A stretch of DNA of 64,000 nt from Caballeronia sp. SBC1 (GTDB taxonomy: Bacteria > Pseudomonadota > Gammaproteobacteria > Burkholderiales > Burkholderiaceae). Each line of letters starts with the position of its first letter. Within the stretch, counting starts at the first letter, position 1. A program made the translations under genes and the position numbers. This document shows positions 1 to 7,867 of this stretch, piece by piece. The notes below the pieces were generated by a model that made no database searches, had not been told where the DNA came from, and saw only the letters and a list, made by a program, of their open reading frames with translations. Location: the NCBI RefSeq assembly GCF_011493005.1, contig NZ_CP049159.1, positions 496,001 to 560,000 of the forward strand, in the 5' to 3' direction.

Positions 1-1048
1 TCCGTTCGGCTTCAGACATTTTCCAGTTATCGCGGAGAGCTCTCATCAAGTAGCCAGCTGGACTCCTTTTCACCTGTCCGCGATTAATCTTGAAGCGAGT
101 GTATTCAACAGCTTGCTGGATGTGCGTATCGGTCCAGACCTCACGGTTCTCGGAAATCTCCGTAAACTGTTTAGTCGACAAGTTGAATTCATCCTTGAGA
201 ATCTTGTACAGGTGGCTGGCGTCAGCCAAGCTGGCCAAGACAGCATCGGCGGTATCCTTGCGCTTGAGCAGAAACCTTATGCGGTCGATTTTTTTCGATG
301 TGGTGGACTCGGTCCTGGTTTCATACGTCAAATCGATGTCCGATACCTCATTGATTTCACGCACCGCCGGCTCAAGCCAGTCCCGTTTGAAGTATTTGAA
401 GATAGCCGCGTTCGCACCCATTTTCCCGGGCCAATTTCGCATTTCTTCAAGCGGTATCCATTCCGTTCTGCCATCGGGGACGCTCGGCAGTATCTGGTCA
501 TAAATCGCTCGCGCCAGACTGCGTGTAAAAGCCGTCGAAATGCGCAAGCTTAGCCAGTGAGACTTTTTGGGGTCACGGATGTGTGGGACCAATCGAGGAT
601 GTACGTCGAATCGGATCCGTCCTCTGTGGAACCCTACCATCCCCAGCAGCTGGACTGAGACCCATAGGTCGTCTTCATTGGGGTCACGGTCGAGCGGCGT
701 ATCGGTCACCTGGATCTTCGCGTCCTGCGCTTCCTCTGCGATTGTGCGCAGGTGCTTTAGATTGCGGCTGTCATAGCGCATCAGCCATTTGAAGTAGTTC
801 AGTTCAACGTCATACTGATCTCGTGCTTCCTGTTCCTGGGCAACGATGAAATATGCAGCGTCAAGAAATCGCCGCGCCGGCAGGCCCATGTTGACGATCT
901 GCGTGAAAAAATTGTTCCGCTGATAGCCGATCTCACGGGTGGCTTCGCTGATGGGCATGCCCAGGTCGAACAGGTCCTCGAACAGCGCGAGCGCCATCTG
1001 GCGAGGTGTTACCCTCGACTTGCTTTCTTCAGGATTGTCCGCCGCCAT
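1..1048 (-). CDS. Replication initiator protein (Rep), 3' end beyond the window
   Basis: This gene encodes the probable initiator that binds the iterons next to it and starts replication of the replicon. About 349 codons are visible, running off the left edge. The protein begins MAADNPEESKSRV and continues PRQMALALFEDLFDLGMP, then GYQRNNFFTQIVNMGLPARRF, a layout I associate with Rep proteins of large Burkholderiales replicons (Rep_3/RepB-like winged-helix initiators). The ATG at 1048 is preceded by an in-frame TGA six codons upstream, so the start is well fixed, although the ribosome binding site is weak. It is transcribed away from the iteron region, the usual arrangement for an initiator that represses its own promoter through iterons. 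The family call rests on recognition and context; a profile search was not possible. Confidence 0.83.
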   Translation of the reverse strand, partial: MAADNPEESKSRVTPRQMALALFEDLFDLGMPISEATREIGYQRNNFFTQIVNMGLPARRFLDAAYFIVAQEQEARDQYDVELNYFKWLMRYDSRNLKHLRTIAEEAQDAKIQVTDTPLDRDPNEDDLWVSVQLLGMVGFHRGRIRFDVHPRLVPHIRDPKKSHWLSLRISTAFTRSLARAIYDQILPSVPDGRTEWIPLEEMRNWPGKMGANAAIFKYFKRDWLEPAVREINEVSDIDLTYETRTESTTSKKIDRIRFLLKRKDTADAVLASLADASHLYKILKDEFNLSTKQFTEISENREVWTDTHIQQAVEYTRFKINRGQVKRSPAGYLMRALRDNWKMSEAER

Positions 1049-1108
1049 AAGCTCATCAGCTGATCATTTCAATTGTTGCGAATGTAGCATGCATGGGTGA
1101 GCTGTCAA

Positions 1109-1433
1109 CACATACAACCTCACCCTCCTCCGGTCGCACGCGGATGTTTGTAGTGGTCAAGCTTGCACCACCTTGCCGATTTCGCACAATTAACCTCACC
1201 TATGCACAATCAACCTCACCACGTTGAACCTGTGCCCCACGGTAACGCCTTATTTCACGCCGCCGGCAACGACGCCTTCCCGGTACTGCACAGCCAACCT
1301 CACCTTTGCTAGAGCAGTTTTTTTCTGCACATCAAACCTCACCATTGCGCGAATTAAACCTCACCTTGGCCACACAACGACACTCACCTTCCTGCACAGC
1401 AAACCTCACCTTCGACACAAGGAATCTCACCTT
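1109..1433 (+). repeat. Left iteron array, forward orientation
   Basis: Copies end with the shared core AACCTCACC. Strong copies lie at 1184-1200, 1204-1220, 1288-1307, 1327-1343, 1348-1367 and 1394-1412. Weaker copies lie at about 1109-1124, 1377-1390 and 1414-1433. The first two strong copies are spaced 20 bp apart, close to two helical turns, while others are irregular. Confidence 0.85.
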
Positions 1434-1556
1434 TCTACAGTTAAATTGTTGAAATCAAAGGAAACAAGGGGACTCTGTTGGTAGGTTGGTGGGTTTAATT
1501 CTTTAAAAAAACAAACCAACTCGTCGCCAATACGTTGAGACGTGAGTTGCTGAAGA

Positions 1557-1814
1557 TGGTGAGGTTAGTTGTGCAGTGATGGGAAAAGAGACCGGTACGG
1601 AGGATGGCGAGCAAAATTCATGGTGAGGTCGATTGTGCATTGCATCACCGCTGGTCCGTGCTCGCGGGTTTTTCCACTAAAAATATATTAGGGAACGTCC
1701 AAAACACGCGATTGAAGGTGAGGTTAATTGTGCAGATTTACGCTTTGGCCTTTTTGCGGAGATTTTTCGCGCTTGTTCCGGAAATCCGGGTACGAAGGTG
1801 AGGTTGATTGTGCA
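1557..1814 (-). repeat. Right iteron array, inverted orientation
   Basis: Four well-conserved copies read as the reverse complement, core GGTGAGGT: 1557-1575, 1621-1639, 1715-1734 and 1795-1814. They are spaced 60-95 bp apart, wider than the left array. The first base after the core varies (TTA, TCG, TTG), the same position that varies in the left array. Confidence 0.85.
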
Positions 1815-2079
1815 CTTCAGATCCGGTCGAACGACGCCGTCAATAAGAACAGCACAATCGACCTCACCTTGAAAATCTCAGGAGCGATTGGAGAGCGGTC
1901 TAGCGGCGTGCACGAGACAACAACTACGTCGACTCATGATCGTCCCGAAGAGAAATTGAGTAGTTTTACGTTTCGCGAACGCGCTCTACAACGTTGTGAG
2001 TGAAACATCGGCTGTCGTTTTCACAGATTATTTCTATAATAAACAGCAATTTATAGAGCAATTTACAAGTCTTTCCTGT

Positions 2080-2119
2080 ATTCTGAGGTTAATTGAAATT
2101 TATGGAAAAACCTCAGAAT
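2080..2119. promoter_or_regulatory. parA operator candidate (inverted repeat over the start codon)
   Basis: Perfect 11-bp arms ATTCTGAGGTT (2080-2090) and AACCTCAGAAT (2109-2119) are separated by 18 bp. The right arm overlaps the parA ATG at 2118. ParA proteins with an N-terminal DNA-binding domain repress their own operon, so this is the expected place for the operator. The arms share the AACCT motif with the iterons but not the rest of the iteron. Confidence 0.6.
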
Positions 2120-3329
2120 GGTGAAAACGAGCCAACTTCCTGCTGTAGACCGAACTGTTCACCTTGAGCAAATTAGCCAATTTGCTGAAAAGGTCTCAAT
2201 TTTCACAGATGAACTTCGTGACACTATTCTCGCTCCACGGCCGAGAAAGGCTGCGCCTGTCTTTAAAACAGGGGAGATTGCCGAAATGTGCAATATCGCC
2301 CACTCGCAGGTTCAATACCTCGCCACCAAGAGTGACGGAGAGTTGCCGTCGGGCACCGCGGCAGGCACTGGCCGAACCCGGACCTTCACTCTAGAGGAAG
2401 CGCGCGTCTGGGTTCAGAAAGTCTCTGACATCTATCAGACTCCGCTTGTTACCGGGACACGCGAGCCTGAAGGGAAAATCATTATCACGGCTCAGTTAAA
2501 GGGGGGATCGGCAAAGACAACCACAACCATGTGCCTGGCACAAGGATTGACGTTGCGCGGGCGCAAGGTGCTGGTTGTCGACCTCGATCCGCAAGCCTCG
2601 CTTTCCGAGCTTTGTGGTCTTTACGCGGAAAAGGATGTGACGCCGGACGACACGATTCTGCCTTACATTTACGACCAGGACATTGAAGGTGGATTGGAAG
2701 CGAGAGTTCAGTCAACGTATTGGAATGGTCTTGATGTCATCCCGGCTCACACTGAATTGATTGGTGCAGAGTTTCATTTGCCCGCGATGCAGAAAATGAG
2801 GCCGGGATTTCGGTTTTGGACAGTACTGCGCCAAGGCCTGGAGCCGCTGCGCAAGCGTTATGACTACATTCTCATGGACACGTCGCCTTCTCTGTCGTAC
2901 CTCAACCTGAACGCGTTGCTGGCAGCCGATGCAATGGTTATGCCAATGGTCCCGGAGAATCTCGACTTCATTAGTTCGTTGTCGTTCTGGCGCCTGTTTT
3001 CTGATGTGTCCAAGAGCTTCATGAAATATGAGACTGACAAGAAATACGACTTTATTTCGCTGCTCCTTTCGAGGGTCGACTATGGCCGTACTTCGTCAGC
3101 GCCCATCGTGCGTGCGTGGGCACAAAGCGCCTACGAGAATTGGTTGCACTCGATTGAAGTGCCCGCGAGTTCTGTAATGAGTACGGGAGCGCTTGCGTTC
3201 TCAACGGTGTTCGACGTCAGCAGTACCCATAGCGCGTCAAAGTCGTTGCAGCGGGTTAGACAGCCTCTTGTCGATTACTGTCGTTGGATAGATGAAATCT
3301 ATGCGGAAAAATGGAGGAACGCGCAATGA
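2118..3329 (+). CDS. parA: Partition ATPase ParA (type Ia, with N-terminal DNA-binding region)
   Basis: ParA is the ATPase that moves ParB-bound plasmid copies apart over the nucleoid. The 403-residue protein has an N-terminal extension of about 110 residues with a MerR/HTH-like stretch around residues 48-95. It then carries a deviant Walker A box KGGSAKTTTT at residues 128-137 with both signature lysines, the following VVDLDPQAS segment, and a Walker B-like YILMDTSPS. The length and N-terminal domain match the larger autoregulatory type Ia ParAs. The ATG at 2118 follows the inverted repeat at 2080-2119 and is in frame with the whole domain; an ATG at 2102 is out of frame. It overlaps parB by four bases, implying coupled translation. 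Confidence 0.92.
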   Translation: MVKTSQLPAVDRTVHLEQISQFAEKVSIFTDELRDTILAPRPRKAAPVFKTGEIAEMCNIAHSQVQYLATKSDGELPSGTAAGTGRTRTFTLEEARVWVQKVSDIYQTPLVTGTREPEGKIIITAQLKGGSAKTTTTMCLAQGLTLRGRKVLVVDLDPQASLSELCGLYAEKDVTPDDTILPYIYDQDIEGGLEARVQSTYWNGLDVIPAHTELIGAEFHLPAMQKMRPGFRFWTVLRQGLEPLRKRYDYILMDTSPSLSYLNLNALLAADAMVMPMVPENLDFISSLSFWRLFSDVSKSFMKYETDKKYDFISLLLSRVDYGRTSSAPIVRAWAQSAYENWLHSIEVPASSVMSTGALAFSTVFDVSSTHSASKSLQRVRQPLVDYCRWIDEIYAEKWRNAQ

Positions 3330-4303
3330 GCAATATGCGTGAACAATTGCTGGCCAAGACGGCAGGCATACGGGCAACTTCGTCTATTAACGGAGACGAA
3401 GTGAAACGAAGCACTCGCACGCAAACGGCGCCTGGCCTCGCGGGAGCGTTGGCGGTTGCGCAGCTCCGTGTGCAAGAGCTGGAGTCCACCGGTGCCGCTT
3501 CGAAATTGGTTGTGTCCGACGTTGTGCCGAACCCCTGGCAGCCGCGTCGAGTATTCAACGAGGCGAAGCTGTCGGAGCTGGCGGAATCCATTCGTGAGGT
3601 CGGGCTCATGCAGCCCATCGTGGTACGCCGGTCCGAGGAAAACTATCAGATTGTGGCGGGAGAACGCCGGTGGCGCGCGCACAAGATGGTCGGGTTCGAC
3701 ACAATCAACGCGGTTGTTGTGGAGTGTTCCGACGCGGATATGGCGGTCTTGGCCCTAGTGGAAAATGTCAGCCGTGATGACCTATCTGACTATGAAGTCG
3801 CCACGTCCATCAGGCAAACGGAAAAGGAATTTCCCGACCGGAAACGGATGGCTGAGGCACTGGGTATGTCCCGCAGTGGGCTCTACCAGTTCCTCTCATT
3901 CGAGAATTTGCCGGACTTTATCAGGAAGGACTTGGACATTCAGCCGCGACTGCTTGGTGGAACCGCAGCCCAAGCGATTGTGACGGCCATCAAGAAGCAT
4001 GGCAACGGCGGTCTCACCGCTGCGCTGGAACTCTGGCCCCTCGTTGTGAAGGGTGATATGGACCAAGGTAAGGTCGCGGCGGCGATTAAAGCGTTGGCAA
4101 CTCGACAAACGACGACGGCCAACTCAGCGAGCGAGCGGAGCATTGACAAGTTCTTCTCGGGCAAAGAACACGCCGGCTCTATTACCAAGGACATTAGCGG
4201 TATCACGGTAAAGATCAAATCTGGCGTGCTGACTGACGTGCAGGAGACGCAGATAAGGGAGCTAATAAGCCAAATGTTCCACGCTCAGCCTAAAGCGAGC
4301 TGA
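3326..4303 (+). CDS. parB: Partition protein ParB (centromere-binding CTPase)
   Basis: ParB binds the centromere (parS) and spreads on DNA as a CTP-dependent clamp, working with ParA. The 325-residue product has the ParB/Spo0J core: NPWQPRRVF, then GERRWRAHK (the GERRxR nucleotide-binding motif), then LALVENVSRDDL, followed by a helix-turn-helix around MAEALGMSRSGLYQFL. The ATG at 3326 is chosen because it overlaps the parA stop as ATGA and has GGAGG at 3313-3317. An in-frame ATG at 3311 lacks such a site. A terminator follows at 4321, and palindromic parS candidates begin 60 bp after the gene. Confidence 0.93.
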   Translation: MSNMREQLLAKTAGIRATSSINGDEVKRSTRTQTAPGLAGALAVAQLRVQELESTGAASKLVVSDVVPNPWQPRRVFNEAKLSELAESIREVGLMQPIVVRRSEENYQIVAGERRWRAHKMVGFDTINAVVVECSDADMAVLALVENVSRDDLSDYEVATSIRQTEKEFPDRKRMAEALGMSRSGLYQFLSFENLPDFIRKDLDIQPRLLGGTAAQAIVTAIKKHGNGGLTAALELWPLVVKGDMDQGKVAAAIKALATRQTTTANSASERSIDKFFSGKEHAGSITKDISGITVKIKSGVLTDVQETQIRELISQMFHAQPKAS

Positions 4304-4320
4304 GGAACGATCGCCGTAGC

Positions 4321-4347
4321 AAAGCCCGCCATGTGCGGGTTTTTTTT
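4321..4347 (+). terminator. Rho-independent terminator after parB
   Basis: The stem CCCGC/GCGGG (4325-4329 with 4335-4339) extends outward through A-T pairs. It has a 5-nt loop and is followed by a run of eight T from 4340. It lies 18 bp after the parB stop and probably ends the parAB transcript. Confidence 0.85.
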
Positions 4348-4362
4348 GTGCTGTCTCCAAGC

Positions 4363-4381
4363 GTGTCTAGAGTCTAGACAC
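4363..4381. promoter_or_regulatory. parS-like palindrome, copy 1
   Basis: GTGTCTAGAGTCTAGACAC is a perfect 9+1+9 palindrome, and one further C/G pair extends it to 4362-4382. The odd-length symmetry with a central G/C recalls the KorB operator type of ParB-family proteins. It sits just after parAB, the commonest place for a plasmid centromere. Function is inferred from position and symmetry only. Confidence 0.6.
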
Positions 4382-4430
4382 GGAGCAGATATGGCGGCCC
4401 GGTCCGGAATCCATTTTGCAGCATATAGTC

Positions 4431-4449
4431 GTGTCTAGACTCTAGACAT
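4431..4449. promoter_or_regulatory. parS-like palindrome, copy 2
   Basis: It matches copy 1 at all positions except the last base and has C instead of G at the centre. Its centre is 68 bp from the centre of copy 1. Confidence 0.58.
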
Positions 4450-4480
4450 GGCGCCCGTAGCGTTGACACCCGCATGCCCA

Positions 4481-4499
4481 ATTTTTAGAGCCTAGAAAC
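4481..4499. promoter_or_regulatory. parS-like palindrome, degenerate copy 3
   Basis: About 14 of 19 positions agree with the palindrome of copy 1, including the TAGAG centre and CTAGA of the right arm. It may be a weak or decayed site. A further half-site (TCTAGAC) lies near 4598. Confidence 0.35.
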
Positions 4500-5237
4500 G
4501 CGCGTGGACAGCCAACGGTCAAGCCGCGCTATCGTCACCGCGCGATACCTGGGAGTCTGACCGAGCACGCCGGCAGATCAGCCGAACGGACCAGCGAGTC
4601 TAGACGCGCGCGTTAGGCCTTGGTGCGGAGATCCATTTGCAACTCTGTTGACTGTTGATTCCCTGCTCGGCAGGTATGTAGAGATTGAAAATGTCGCCAC
4701 GCGGCATGGCAATTACGCTTGTCTGGTGCCTAAAGGCCGCGGTCACAATAGAAAAATCCGTCCCTCAGAAAAGCAGCAAAGAGTTTCCGTGGCCACAACG
4801 CCGGAGACCGTATCAAAACCATGCCGGGATACAGCGCGACCGTCCTTGCCCGGGTGACGTCCGCAATCTGGTTGGTCGCTGATGCTCGTGGCCGGGCATC
4901 TTCTCGAAGGCTGCTTGTTCCTTTGCGATTGCTTCGGGCCTGTCTGGGCCGTCGGAGGGCACGTGTGAAGGCAAGCCACAGGACACTGAGGTACCGACGC
5001 AAGCGCGCGAGAGCTGGCTTTGCTGGGGATTCGCGAGTTCAGGGCGAGGACTTGTTTCAGGCTTCAAGTCTGGCGGAAGAGCTTCTGCGGACCGCCGTTT
5101 TACGTGTTCCAGTTGCTCGGGCAATTGCGATATCGGTGACCTCGGCCCGCCGGCACTTTGCTGTGCGCCCTCAGCGCCTTCCGCCCGAGCGTGTCTGTCG
5201 ACTGACGCGCCGGGTGAATTTCCACGTAGCGACAGCC
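4500..5237. other. Region without a convincing gene
   Basis: Several short open frames occur here on both strands, but they overlap each other, are rich in Arg/Pro/Cys, lack ribosome binding sites and match no family I know. The region lies between the parS-like copies and may simply be centromere-associated spacer DNA. Confidence 0.5.
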
Positions 5238-5288
5238 CCGTTCGTACCGATGCGTGTCTAGACTCTAGACACGCATCGGTACGAACGG
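5238..5288. repeat. Perfect 51-bp palindrome with a parS-like core
   Basis: Both 25-bp arms are exact reverse complements around a single C at 5263. The inner 19 bp (5254-5272) are the same palindrome as 4363-4381, with C at the centre. The outer 16 bp of each arm are not shared with the other copies. It lies 0.75-0.9 kb from the other copies, in DNA with no convincing gene. Confidence 0.8.
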
Positions 5289-5303
5289 CCTGCCAGTCTC
5301 GCG

Positions 5304-5624
5304 CTAAAGAGATATCGCGATAGGAGCTTCGGATTTTTCCGCCGGCGTATGGATGGTGGGCTTTGTCACGTTGTTGATCCGCTGGCGTAGGATCCTGACA
5401 TGACGAAATCGAAATCGCTCCAACACGATCACCGTTTTTCGCCCCATGTCTTCAATTGCGCGGTGCGCTGGAATCGCTAGTTTCAGTTGATGCTGGACAA
5501 CATTGAAGCCTCGCTTTTCGAGCGTAGCGAGGTCGGTAGCTATGAGACTGTTTGTCGCTGCAGACGCGTTTGGCGCAAGCTTCACGCGCAGTGCACAGGT
5601 TACGCGTTGCGAGTCTGGCACCAC
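5304..5624 (-). CDS. Doubtful hypothetical protein or gene remnant
   Basis: This is an open frame of 106 codons whose product starts MVPDSQRVTCALRVKLAPNA and ends with KSEAPIAISL. Its composition is more protein-like than the overlapping frames: balanced hydrophobic residues and a helix-like ATDLATLEKRGFNVVQHQLKL segment. I do not recognise a family. The frame stays open upstream of the first ATG, so it could be the end of a longer decayed gene. It sits between the 51-bp palindrome and the IS256 remnant. Confidence 0.25.
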   Translation of the reverse strand: MVPDSQRVTCALRVKLAPNASAATNSLIATDLATLEKRGFNVVQHQLKLAIPAHRAIEDMGRKTVIVLERFRFRHVRILRQRINNVTKPTIHTPAEKSEAPIAISL

Positions 5625-5850
5625 ATCGGATCTGTAAGTCGTGTTTGTTACGCCGCAAGGCGAGCCGCATTTGCGGCGCCGGTGCAGCGGAATATCGAGT
5701 GCCGCGCCACGCTGATCGGACGGCTCGTCCTAGCAAATACGGGTAGTGTGCTGGGAAATATGCAGAAAGTCTGAAGGCAGGTAGGGGGTGGCCGTGGTGT
5801 AAGTTGATGAGTGTCCAATTCGTCAACCTGCCCCGTGGAGGGCTTGTGCC

Positions 5851-6350
5851 ATGGCCACAACCAATCGTAGTGCGACCCGGCTGCCAGCGGAAGCGCTGGT
5901 TGCTGGCCATCGGGACCTGATGAAGGCCCTGATGAAGGACGCGCTGCAGGAAGTACTCGAAGCCGAGATGACGGAACAACTAGGCGCGACTTCCAACGAG
6001 CGCACCGAGGTGCGCAGCGGTTATGGCGCGGGCTACTGCGGCCGTGGCCTGATCCCGCGTATCGGCAAGCTCGAGCTGTGCGTGCCGCGCGACCGGCATG
6101 GCGAGTTCCCAACGGCCTTGTTTGAGCGCTACGCGCGCAGCGAGAGGCACTGGTCGCCCCCTCGCCGAAATGTATGTGCAGGGCGTGTCCACGCGCAAGG
6201 TGAAGGCGATTACGGTCACAGCTTCTCGGCCTCGGCGGTTTCGGCAATTAACAAGGGGCTGGACGCGACGCTGGCGAAGTTTGCGCATCGCCCGCTTGAG
6301 GAGGGCATACCTGTACCTGATGTCGATGCGTGCAGATCCATCTGCGGATA
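5851..6350 (+). pseudogene. IS256-family transposase, N-terminal remnant with frameshifts
   Basis: This was a mutator/IS256-type DDE transposase of roughly 400 residues. The remaining part covers about the first 165 residues: MKALMKDALQEVLEAEM, then GKLELCVPRDRHGEFP, then ALFERYARSE. The frame then slips to AEMYVQGVSTRKVKAIT in the next frame and slips back to GHSFSASAVSAINKGLDATL. The sequence leaves the family around 6350. At least two indels and the missing catalytic C-terminal part show it is dead. The DNA from about 5783 (GGGGTGGCC) may be the left end of the element; no matching right end was found. Confidence 0.85.
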
Positions 6351-6512
6351 GGACTTGCAAACTCGTGTCAGGCACCTCGCGATGAGATCGCGCGGAGACC
6401 CTATACGCAACTAACGGTCCCCTGCGGGAGCATACACAACAAACGCCACGCTCAACATTCAATGGCGGAAGACGCCTATTACTTGTCATCAACGAGTCGT
6501 GGCATTCGAGTA

Positions 6513-6528
6513 CTGTATAAACATACAG
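6513..6528. promoter_or_regulatory. LexA (SOS) box
   Basis: CTGTATAAACATACAG fits the CTG-N10-CAG consensus and differs from the ideal CTGTATATATATACAG at only two central bases. It lies 14 bp before the ATG of the next gene. Beta-proteobacterial LexA uses this consensus, so DNA-damage control of the downstream gene is likely. Confidence 0.75.
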
Positions 6529-6542
6529 CCTGCGAGGAAGCC

Positions 6543-6848
6543 ATGGAACAGTGGGTACGCGTGCGGAACGAGCAGGATCATCAGCTGTTGAGGTGGCTTG
6601 TTGAGGCCGTCGGCGAGGCGGCGATTGCCAAGGCTGCGCAGGCGTGCGCTAGGGGTGACGCTAAACCCTACTTATCGACCGTGTGTCGGCAGCTAGGGGT
6701 GTCGGTTCCGCGACTTTCGACCCCGCGTTCTCAGTCCGGCGGGGTAGGGGAACAGCACCTCCAAGCGATCTACCGCATCCTCCAGCGGCCGGGCACACCA
6801 GCTCGAGGCGATTGGCAATCCACGCGCTCGACGGCCTTGCATCAGTGA
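6543..6848 (+). CDS. Small conserved-looking accessory protein, probably SOS-regulated
   Basis: The product is a 101-residue protein beginning MEQWVRVRNEQDHQLLRWLV, with a helical VGEAAIAKAAQACARGDAKPYLS stretch and a basic CRQLGVSVPRL segment. The sequence looks like a small all-helical DNA-associated protein of a kind I associate with Burkholderiales plasmids, but I cannot name a function. ATG 6543 has GAGGAA eight bases or less upstream and sits directly behind the LexA box at 6513-6528. The frame is open further upstream, but that part is IS debris. The C-terminal 30 residues are lower in quality. Confidence 0.6.
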   Translation: MEQWVRVRNEQDHQLLRWLVEAVGEAAIAKAAQACARGDAKPYLSTVCRQLGVSVPRLSTPRSQSGGVGEQHLQAIYRILQRPGTPARGDWQSTRSTALHQ

Positions 6849-7054
6849 CACACTGCGGCGCGCCGTACAAGGGTCCGTCTGGGGCCATGTTTGCCACGCC
6901 ACCAGCAGGTTAAGAGTGCAGCAACTTTGTTTGCGGGATCGCCCTTGGCCGACAATTCTTTATTGACTGCGTTTGCCGGAGTCGACGGTTCTCCAACTGT
7001 CCGGGCGATGGCCCACGGGCGCCGACAGGGCGAGTTGAGGTTGGCCGAACGGTT

Positions 7055-7090
7055 CGCCCGGACCAAGTGCCGAAGCGGTTGGTCCGGGCG
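7055..7090. terminator. Strong hairpin, possible terminator
   Basis: Perfect 12-bp arms CGCCCGGACCAA (7055-7066) and TTGGTCCGGGCG (7079-7090) with a 12-nt loop are followed by GCTTTTGCTTTAG. The tail is only moderately T-rich, so termination is plausible but not certain. It may end the transcript from 6543. Confidence 0.5.
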
Positions 7091-7690
7091 GCTTTTGCTT
7101 TAGCGCCATTGAACGGACCGGGTGCGAGCATGTTGCGCAACGTGCCGCGACCGTGAAACAATCGATAGCAAATCAGGAAGTCCCAAAAGCCATATCCAGT
7201 AACGAAAGGCCGCGTTAAAGGCCGGAATGTTTCACGCGCCCACGAAGCCTTTTGGGCTCGACGCGTTTTTGAACCCGGCTTTTTCGATAACTGGCGGCAA
7301 TCCATCGATTTCCAAGCTCGCTTGTATCGAATGAGTCCAAAAGCGTATCAACCGCTACGTTAAGAATCAAACACAGTATCCTTCGCTATCGCGCGGCATG
7401 CAGGCGTCGAACGGGACGCAGCGCCATGGATAACTTGTCCGCTGCTCTGAGCGCGAAGAACCCGACCACGGATGGGGGCCGCAAACTTGCCGGGCAAGTC
7501 AGCAAGCTCTGGAAGGCCGTTGGCGCAAGTAGCGCGAATGACCGCTGCCAAACGCGTATGACACACCGACTCGCGCAGCACGCAGAACTCGTCGCCCCGC
7601 ATGGTGATCAACCGATTCGTCGCTGATAAGGGTCAACTTCCACTACCTGCACGACCGACCCATTCACGGGCTCGCCATGCTTCAACATAG
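7091..7690. other. Region without a convincing gene
   Basis: Short open frames on both strands lack start signals. A plus-strand frame ending at about 7363 encodes a protein-like stretch (NVSRAHEAFWARRVFEPGFF) without a start codon, which may be a gene remnant of unknown origin. Nothing else could be supported. Confidence 0.4.
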
Positions 7691-7708
7691 CTTCGGACTA
7701 TTCCGAAG
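7691..7708. promoter_or_regulatory. LysR-type operator upstream of the ureohydrolase gene
   Basis: CTTCGGACTATTCCGAAG is a perfect 6-6-6 inverted repeat. The same TTCGG-N6-CCGAA arrangement occurs at 9801-9816, upstream of the LysR gene. Both are followed within 25 bp by a TGCATTT motif. The pairing with this LysR protein is inferred. Confidence 0.6.
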
Positions 7709-7867
7709 TGCATTTCTTGTTTTAGGCATTTTTCCGTTGAAATTGTTTGCCTAGACTTCGCTCCAGATGCGCCACTCGCTCCCGACAAAGGGCGCCGCTG
7801 AGCAATGGAGTGGGCGACGCCTGCGCGTCGCACCTATCTGGATGAACAAAACAGGACGGAGGCAATC

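Larger units (their letters stand above)
1109..1870. other. Iteron-type replication origin (oriV candidate)
   Basis: Between the initiator gene and parA lies about 1 kb without a convincing gene. It is packed with copies of an iteron of consensus GCACAATYAACCTCACCT. I count about 14 copies: a left array in one orientation, a right array inverted, and one more forward copy at 1852-1870. The two arrays flank an AT-rich stretch (about 1434-1555) with an imperfect 12-bp inverted repeat at 1485-1496 and 1509-1520, a candidate unwinding element. No clear DnaA box was found. This is the textbook position for an iteron-controlled origin. Confidence 0.8.

Noticed and set aside
1109..1870. Repeats could be taken for a CRISPR array
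   Set aside because: Unit length is about 18 bp, spacing is irregular, orientation flips and there are no cas genes; position next to rep and parA fits iterons.
4648..5261. Several overlapping frames of 60-150 codons on both strands
   Set aside because: Mutually overlapping, rich in Arg/Pro/Ser, no start signals and no recognised family.
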